Of a stretch of DNA of 63,582 nucleotides, positions 58,204-63,582 are shown in pieces. The stretch lies in NCBI RefSeq assembly GCF_009720655.1, contig NZ_WNKS01000022.1, positions 1 to 63,582 on the forward strand, read 5' to 3'. Each line of letters begins with the position of its first letter. Within the stretch, counting starts at the first letter, position 1. Source of the stretch: Rhodoblastus acidophilus. Lineage in GTDB: Bacteria; Pseudomonadota; Alphaproteobacteria; Rhizobiales; Beijerinckiaceae. Position numbers and translations under genes: made by a program. The notes beneath the pieces were generated by a model. It searched no databases and was not told the origin of the DNA. It saw only the letters and a list, made by a program, of their open reading frames with translations.

Positions 58204-60600
58204 CTACCGCCCCCCCACATATTTGACGATATCCTCGATCGAGCCGCGATTGGCGGCGTCACAAAATTGGGCGTCGAGCTCCGCCTGGACCGAAGCCGAC
58301 AGCCACCAGCTCATCGAAACCTTGGACATCGCCGGCTTCTTGTTCCTGAGCGCGGCGCATTGCGCATCGAACAAGGCGTCGTTGGCGGCCGGGCCGATCT
58401 CGGGCCTCTCCTTCATCAAAATCTTGAAAAAGCCCATCTGCTCCGTCCCGTTGATGCGGGCAAGCTCGTGGACGGCGAGGTCCGCCGCCTCCTCGCCATG
58501 GCCGGCGCGCGTGGCCAGCAGCGTGTTCAGCGGCGCCGCCAAAATGCCGAGCGCCTCGGTGACAAAACCCTCGTCGAGCGGTCCGAACCTGGGCGTGGCG
58601 GCGGCGCGCGGCGGCGTCTTCTTCACGCTCAGCGCGACATCGGGATCGTTCTGCACCCAGACCAGCGCCGGCTTGACTCCCAAGCCGCTCAACGCCCGCG
58701 CAAGGTCGGTCGCCGTGCTCAGCCCCGAATTCTCGAAATAGCCGCCATCGACGACGCGGTCGCCATAGGTGGCGTCGGCCTCGTTGCGCAGCACCCCGGC
58801 GGGCGAAATGATCGGAAAGCGGGCGCTCAACAGCGCCGCGGTGGACAGGCGCAGGTCCGGCGCGTCGCGCACCAGCGGCCGGTCGGCGGCGCCGTCGTGC
58901 GCGGCGGGACAATCGCCGCCGTCCGTCGGGCAGGGCCGCGACATCAGCTCGAACACGTCATAGGTCTGCGAATAAAGCGCGATGCGCCCGTTCGCCCCGT
59001 CTGGACTGGCGTAGGTCGAGATCAGGTCCGAGGCGACGATGCGGCGCCCGGTGGAGACGGAGGTGCCGTTGAGCAGCAGCAGCGGCAGCCACCCCTCGCC
59101 CCCGGCATAGCCAAAGGCGCGGCACAGGCCCTTGCCCGGCTGGGCGCTGCAATTCTGCGGCGCGCGGCTGCGCCCGGAAATATAGCTGTAATGGCGCTCC
59201 CAGCTCTGCTCCAGCAGGGCGGCGCGATCAAGGATCATCGACCCCGTTTCAGGCGGGATCGCGCGCGGCGCGAAATTGTCGCGAAAGCCGAGGCCGATAA
59301 AACCGCTCGACAGATAGTCGCCGGACACCAGCAATTGCAGGCAGGAGCGCCAGGAGTTTTGCGGGTCGGGAGCGCCGGACGCCGCGCCGAACCACAGCCG
59401 GTCGCTGCGCACGCAAGGCGGCGCGCCGCCGCGCTCGGCCGCGTCGGCGAGCGCCGCGCGGATCGTCGCCGCGCCGAAGGCGCCGCCGGACACGCCGGAA
59501 AGGGCGAAGATCTTGCGTCCGGGCGCGCCATCGCCCTTGGTGCGATCGATGATTTCGCCGGCGAAGGTCGCGGCCATGAAGGCGGCGCGGCTGGCCCCGC
59601 CTTCGGCCGCGATCACCAGCGCATACGGGCACTTGCTCGCGTCGTCCTGGCAGCCGTTGGCGGCCCGCCATTTGTCCACGGCGATTTTCAGTTCGATCTG
59701 GCGGCCCGTGAGCTGGTCCGCCGGCTTTTGCGGCAAGAGGCGGACATCATTCAAATGCGTGTTGGTCGCCGTGACCACCACGGCGATCGCGACCAGCGGG
59801 GCGAGCACCGGCCAGCCCTTGCGATGTCCAATTCGCGCCAGTTCGCTCAAGACCAGCACCAGCGAGCCGAACAGCAGGGGAATCAGCAGCGCACGGTCGA
59901 AATAGAAGGCGAGCCGGTGCGGCGCGAGATAGGCGACGACAAATAGAGCGATGGTGAAAACCAGCGACGCGCGCGCAAACCGGGTGAGCCGCCGCCTCAC
60001 CTGCGCGGCGCCGTCGGAGGCGCGCAAATCGGCGCGCCGCTCGATCCAGCCGAGCAACCAGCGCCGCCCGATGACGAACACGATGAAGAGAACGGCCGCG
60101 ACGGCGTCGCCCAGGGCGATCCACAGGATCTGGCTCTGCGCGCGCTTCACCTCCTCGAGGTCGCGCGCGGTATCCATGGTGGCGTCGCAGAAATACAGGC
60201 CGAAGCCGACAGCGATAAAGGGGATGAGTCCGAGCACGCGCGGCGCCCACTCGATCGCACAGCCCAATTCTGTTCGAAGTTCCTCCTGCAACGCCACGAG
60301 TTCGGCGTCCGACACGGTCCGCCGCACCGCAATGGGAACCAGCCAATGCGGCTCATCGAGGACGCGGCGCGCGCCGTAATGGACCGGCCAGGCCCACAGG
60401 AAGAACACGGCGAAAAGGAACCCGAGCCAGTGGCCGATCTGCGCCAATGTGCTGGAAAAGGCGAGGTCCGCGAACAGGTTTTGCGCCTGAACCACGCCGA
60501 ACAGCAGGAAGAAGCCGGCGACGACCGAAATCAGCGAAAAGCGGCAGGCGGCGAGCAGTCGACCGAACAGCACACATTTTCGCCAAACACGCGCGAACAT
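58204..60600 (-). CDS. Membrane-anchored patatin-like phospholipase
   Basis: The 798-residue protein has about six N-terminal hydrophobic helices (residues 15-275) and then a patatin domain: oxyanion loop EGGASRAAFMA, nucleophile GVSGGAFGA, and the Asp of DGGYFENSG. Patatins are Ser-Asp lipid acyl hydrolases. The long membrane part sets it apart from small cytosolic patatins. The substrate is unknown. It is a single-gene unit. Confidence 0.9.
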   Translation of the reverse strand: MFARVWRKCVLFGRLLAACRFSLISVVAGFFLLFGVVQAQNLFADLAFSSTLAQIGHWLGFLFAVFFLWAWPVHYGARRVLDEPHWLVPIAVRRTVSDAELVALQEELRTELGCAIEWAPRVLGLIPFIAVGFGLYFCDATMDTARDLEEVKRAQSQILWIALGDAVAAVLFIVFVIGRRWLLGWIERRADLRASDGAAQVRRRLTRFARASLVFTIALFVVAYLAPHRLAFYFDRALLIPLLFGSLVLVLSELARIGHRKGWPVLAPLVAIAVVVTATNTHLNDVRLLPQKPADQLTGRQIELKIAVDKWRAANGCQDDASKCPYALVIAAEGGASRAAFMAATFAGEIIDRTKGDGAPGRKIFALSGVSGGAFGAATIRAALADAAERGGAPPCVRSDRLWFGAASGAPDPQNSWRSCLQLLVSGDYLSSGFIGLGFRDNFAPRAIPPETGSMILDRAALLEQSWERHYSYISGRSRAPQNCSAQPGKGLCRAFGYAGGEGWLPLLLLNGTSVSTGRRIVASDLISTYASPDGANGRIALYSQTYDVFELMSRPCPTDGGDCPAAHDGAADRPLVRDAPDLRLSTAALLSARFPIISPAGVLRNEADATYGDRVVDGGYFENSGLSTATDLARALSGLGVKPALVWVQNDPDVALSVKKTPPRAAATPRFGPLDEGFVTEALGILAAPLNTLLATRAGHGEEAADLAVHELARINGTEQMGFFKILMKERPEIGPAANDALFDAQCAALRNKKPAMSKVSMSWWLSASVQAELDAQFCDAANRGSIEDIVKYVGGR

Positions 60601-60692
60601 CCGCGCCTCCTGAAATCAAGCCCTGAAAACGCTGACGCCACAATGCGCCAATGCTCCCTCAGCGGCAATAGCTTACCTCAAGGTTGCACAAA

Positions 60693-61835
60693 TCAGTCGA
60701 GGATACAGTGCGGCATAAAGCGCGAGCGGTCGCCGGTGATTTTTGAGATATCCTCGCGCACGCCAAGCCCTGCGGGCTCCTCGCCCACCAGCCAGCTGCC
60801 GAACACGGGAAAATTGCCGCCAAAATCCGGCAGGGGGCAAAGCGCCTGCCGGATTTTTGGGCCGCCATAGGCGAGGTCCGGCCCGAGGATCACCTCTTCG
60901 CCATGCAGCTCGACATTGCCGCCCTCGCGCGAGCGCAGAGGTTTGCGCGCAAATTTCTGCCCGAGTTCGGCGGCTCGGGAATCGTCGTCAAAAAAGCAGG
61001 GCAGCAGGTTCGGATGTCCCGGCGCGCTCTCCCAGGCCAGCGCCAGCGCGCCTTTATTCGACAGCAGCATTTTCCACGCCGGCTCGATCCACCGCGCCTC
61101 TTTTAACCCCGGCGCCCGCCCAAACGCTTCGTCGAACATCCACTCCCACGGATACAGCTTGAACATTTTGCCAATCGCCCTGCCCGAGCGATCAACAAAT
61201 TTGTCCGCCGCCAGCCCGATGTCGCCCATGTCGATCAGCGCGGTTGGCAGCCCCGCCTGTCGCGCGCAATCCTCCAGATAGGCGGTCGTGCCGCGATCCT
61301 CGACGCTGTCGATCACGCAGGCGAAATGCACGAATTTTTGCTCGCCCACCAGTCGCCAGCGGTCGATCAGCCGCTCATGCAGCGCATTGAACTGGTCGGC
61401 GTTTTTCGGCAGCGCGCCGCAGGCGATCATCTGCTCCAGCCAGTCCCATTGCACGACAGCGCTCTCAAACAGGCTCGTCGGCGTATCCGCGTTATATTCT
61501 AGCAGCTTTGGCCCGCCGTCCCAGGAAAAATCAAATCGGCCATAGAGGGACGCATCGCGCCGCCGCCAGCTCGCCGCGATGACGTCGCGCGCAAAATCGG
61601 GAACGCCGAGCCGCGCCATCAACGCCTCGCTGGCGACGATCCGCCCGGCGAGCTCACAAAAAAGCGCGCCAAGCTCCAGCGTCGCCTTTTCCAGCGCCTC
61701 GATCTCAGCAAGCGAAAACACGTAGCGCGCGGACTCATCCCAATAGGGCTCTCCGTCGCTATGGGAAAAGGCAAAGCCGATTCTATTGGCCTGCTCGGCG
61801 AAATCTTTTCGAACCGGCGAGGCTTCGCGCCTCAT
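60693..61835 (-). CDS. yjfC: Glutathionylspermidine synthase-like ATP-grasp protein (YjfC type)
   Basis: The 380-residue protein matches the ATP-grasp GSP_synth family: FDFSWDGGPKLLEYNADTPT, then KMLLSNKGALALAWESAPGH and GVREDISKITGDRSRFMPH. No amidase half is present. In E. coli the yjfL-yjfM-yjfC order is the same. The peptide-bond product of YjfC is not firmly known. Its start overlaps the YjfM-like gene by 4 bp. Confidence 0.93.
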   Translation of the reverse strand: MRREASPVRKDFAEQANRIGFAFSHSDGEPYWDESARYVFSLAEIEALEKATLELGALFCELAGRIVASEALMARLGVPDFARDVIAASWRRRDASLYGRFDFSWDGGPKLLEYNADTPTSLFESAVVQWDWLEQMIACGALPKNADQFNALHERLIDRWRLVGEQKFVHFACVIDSVEDRGTTAYLEDCARQAGLPTALIDMGDIGLAADKFVDRSGRAIGKMFKLYPWEWMFDEAFGRAPGLKEARWIEPAWKMLLSNKGALALAWESAPGHPNLLPCFFDDDSRAAELGQKFARKPLRSREGGNVELHGEEVILGPDLAYGGPKIRQALCPLPDFGGNFPVFGSWLVGEEPAGLGVREDISKITGDRSRFMPHCILD

Positions 61836-62224
61836 TCGCCGCCCCCGCCATGTCCGCCGCTGGCGTGGACGCCGCTCGCCCCCGTCGCGCCAAAGCCGCC
61901 ATAGGTCGCGCCATGAGGCGCCGACGTTGTCCCACCGCCCCAGCCCCAGCCAAAATGGAAGCCCGACCGCGAGCCCCCAGCGCTGGAGCGGCAGGTCGCA
62001 TCCTTGGACTCGGTCCACTCGTCGTTCGAACACTTTTGGCGCTGCGTCAGCGCCAGCCCGGCCAGCGCCGCGAGACCGGCGGCGGTCAGCGCCACGGCGA
62101 AGGAGCGCAGGCGGGACGGCGGCAGCGGCTCGGGTCCGCCGAGCCCCCCGGGCGCGCCCAAAACAGGCGCCGGCGGTTTGATCTCCGGCGCGTTCCGCCG
62201 CCCAAATTCCTTGCGCTTGGCCAT
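61832..62224 (-). CDS. yjfM: YjfM-like (DUF1190-type) protein
   Basis: The 130-residue protein has a Pro-rich start, one membrane helix (FAVALTAAGLAALAGLAL), two Cys in QKCSNDEWTESKDATC and a Gly/Ser/His-rich tail (GVHASGGHGGGGE), like the YjfM/DUF1190 proteins next to DUF350 and YjfC. It overlaps both neighbours (TGATG and ATGA), so the three are tightly coupled. Confidence 0.78.
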   Translation of the reverse strand: MAKRKEFGRRNAPEIKPPAPVLGAPGGLGGPEPLPPSRLRSFAVALTAAGLAALAGLALTQRQKCSNDEWTESKDATCRSSAGGSRSGFHFGWGWGGGTTSAPHGATYGGFGATGASGVHASGGHGGGGE

Positions 62225-62628
62225 CACGGGCTCATGCAGGCGGCGGCGATCACGCCGGAGGAGACGGACACGGCGGCGGCCCAGATGGCCGAAGCCATGG
62301 CGTTCTGCTCGATGGCGTGGGGCAGGCCGGGATGGAGCAGCCGCGCCAGCCCATAAGCGACGAACTGGCTCACCAGCGCCACGACGCCCCAGACCGCGAA
62401 TTCGACAACGCTCGTCGTGTGATGGATCGCCCCGGCCAGGGCGACGGCGAATCCAAGCAGCGCCCCGCTATAGGCCAGTCCCGCCGAGGCGTTATGCTGG
62501 CGCACGATCAGGTCGAATTCGTCATAGGGGGTCAGGCGCGCATAGATCGCGCAGAACAGCACGACAAAGCCGATCGATCCCAAAAAATAGGCAAAAAAGG
62601 CCGCCACGCCGGGAAGAAAATCGGGCAC
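62224..62628 (-). CDS. yjfL: DUF350 membrane protein (YjfL type)
   Basis: The 134-residue protein has four hydrophobic helices and the DUF350 patterns YDEFDLIVRQHNASAGLAYS and FAVWGVVALVSQFVAYGLAR. It leads the yjfL-yjfM-yjfC-type operon. The role of the set, perhaps envelope-linked, is unknown. Confidence 0.9.
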   Translation of the reverse strand: MPDFLPGVAAFFAYFLGSIGFVVLFCAIYARLTPYDEFDLIVRQHNASAGLAYSGALLGFAVALAGAIHHTTSVVEFAVWGVVALVSQFVAYGLARLLHPGLPHAIEQNAMASAIWAAAVSVSSGVIAAACMSP

Positions 62629-62771
62629 TCAGGCCTCCTGTTGCAGCGGGCGCAAGGATGCCGCGCCAACGGGCGCAGCGCAAGCCGTGCTATTGTTCGC
62701 ACATGCGAAATGGGCGTGGAGTTTCCCTGGGAACGGTATAAAATGAGGCAGAAGATTCGAGGCGCCCTTTG

Positions 62772-63485
62772 ATGCCGCAGATGATACTGCTGACCGGCAG
62801 CGGCATTTCCGCCGATTCCGGTCTTGACACCTTTCGATCCTCGGGCGGACAGAGCCTGTGGGCGCTCTACGATGCCGATGTCGTCTGCAACTACGAGGTG
62901 TGGGAAGAGAATTTCGAGCTTGTGCACGAGTTCTATTCGAAGCGCCGCGTCGAACTGGCGGGGGTGGAACCGAACGCCGCGCACAAAATGGCGGCGGAAT
63001 GGCAGAAGCGCTACGGCGCCGAACTGATCACCCAGAACGTCGACGACCTCTTCGAGCGCGCCGGCGCCCGCGACGTGGTCCATGTGCATGGCCGCCTCAC
63101 CGGCCTGCGCTGCCTGAGCTGCGAAGCGCAATGGGACTGGGGCTACCGCCCCTTCAATCCGGCCGAGCATCGCTGCCCGTGCTGCGGCGGTCTCCACGAG
63201 GTCAAGCCGGATGTCGTCTTCTTCGGCGAAAGGGCGCCGCTTTACCAAAGACTGTGGGAGCGGCTGGATTCCCTCAGCCACGAGGATTTGCTGATGATCA
63301 TCGGCACCTCGGGCAATGTGCTGCCCATCGCCGGCATCGCCCGCCACACCCGCGCCGTGACCGTGCTGTCCAATCTGGAGCCGGAGCCGACCATTCCGGA
63401 AAACTATTTTGATCACGTGATCCACGGCCGCGCCGCGGAGCTCGCCCCGCGGCTCGACGAGCTGGTCAAGAAAATCCTGGATTAG
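62772..63485 (+). CDS. cobB: Sir2-family NAD-dependent protein deacylase
   Basis: The 237-residue sirtuin has GSGISADSGLDTFR, TQNVDDLFERAG, catalytic His in VHVHGRL, two Cys pairs for zinc (CLSC and CPCC), KPDVVFFGE and GTSGNVLPIAGIA. It removes acyl groups from lysines using NAD. The start ATG 62772 follows a TTG that would add one residue. Beyond its stop (63486-63582) no feature is seen. Confidence 0.93.
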   Translation: MPQMILLTGSGISADSGLDTFRSSGGQSLWALYDADVVCNYEVWEENFELVHEFYSKRRVELAGVEPNAAHKMAAEWQKRYGAELITQNVDDLFERAGARDVVHVHGRLTGLRCLSCEAQWDWGYRPFNPAEHRCPCCGGLHEVKPDVVFFGERAPLYQRLWERLDSLSHEDLLMIIGTSGNVLPIAGIARHTRAVTVLSNLEPEPTIPENYFDHVIHGRAAELAPRLDELVKKILD

Positions 63486-63582
63486 CAGGCTGAATCAGTC
63501 ATACCAAGTCTCGCTGATCAGAACCCATGCGCCCAATCGCGGAGTCCGATGGACATGATGCGCCACGGTTGGTCGACGAGCT

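Overview
The window is a 63.6 kb, GC-rich stretch of an alphaproteobacterial chromosome. A PhyR-NepR-EcfG general stress locus, a DUF4167 protein, parvulin and argJ genes, a parS-like site and two CtrA-type boxes (TTAA-N7-TTAA) point to the Hyphomicrobiales (Rhizobiales), perhaps a Beijerinckiaceae/Methylocystaceae relative. Genus cannot be fixed from the sequence. I found no tRNA, rRNA, CRISPR array or prophage. The only complete mobile element is an IS3-family copy at about 52.4-53.7 kb.

Region 1 (about 0.3-26.6 kb) is a stress and maintenance island. It holds groESL with a GlsB-type membrane protein, trehalose synthesis (otsBA), cbpA/cbpM chaperones, two CsbD proteins, a DUF883 protein, several tiny hydrophobic proteins, a Spy/LTXXQ protein, a PHA-type hydrolase, an EcfG-like sigma factor, two lone receiver proteins and a 1421-residue CheB-CheR-PAS-histidine kinase-REC-REC-LuxR hybrid. 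Thirteen transcription units here carry the same 14-bp element, consensus TGAGTAGATTCCGA. It always reads toward the gene and always lies 38-40 bp upstream of a -10-like hexamer. It resembles the FixJ-binding core, and the hybrid ends in a FixJ-type output domain. I infer a local regulon controlled by this kinase; this is the main candidate for an undescribed system.

Region 2 (about 27-38.2 kb) is the classical general stress response locus: phyR divergent from nepR-ecfG, a DUF1328/CHASE3 kinase/receiver/REC-HisKA_2 kinase operon, hemerythrin, DUF892, CsbD and DUF883 genes, and a debranching enzyme/glycosyltransferase pair. EcfG promoters (GGAAC-N16/17-CGTT or CGTC) are readable here, and the 14-bp element of region 1 is absent. 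The two neighbouring stress blocks therefore seem to use different promoter codes. One link between them is that the second EcfG-like sigma gene in region 1 sits behind a FixJ-like box.

Region 3 (about 38.2-63.6 kb) is mostly housekeeping and envelope genes: an AmpG-like permease, a small XRE protein behind a CtrA-type box, GNAT, MutT, ArgJ, parvulin, an OpgG/OpgD glucan protein, an orphan zinc-type ABC ATPase with a His-rich mini-protein, a transglutaminase-like peptidase, a WD40 protein, CYTH-CHAD, LysR/NmrA, an L,D-transpeptidase behind a second CtrA-type box, a LysR divergent from a 29-residue peptide gene, a patatin-like protein, a yjfLMC-type operon and a sirtuin.

Several intergenic repeat families recur (A at 2.1, 5.7, 13.0, 16.2 and 39.6 kb; B at 31.9, 33.9, 40.0 and 55.6 kb; and others). 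Many begin inside the stop codon of the preceding gene.
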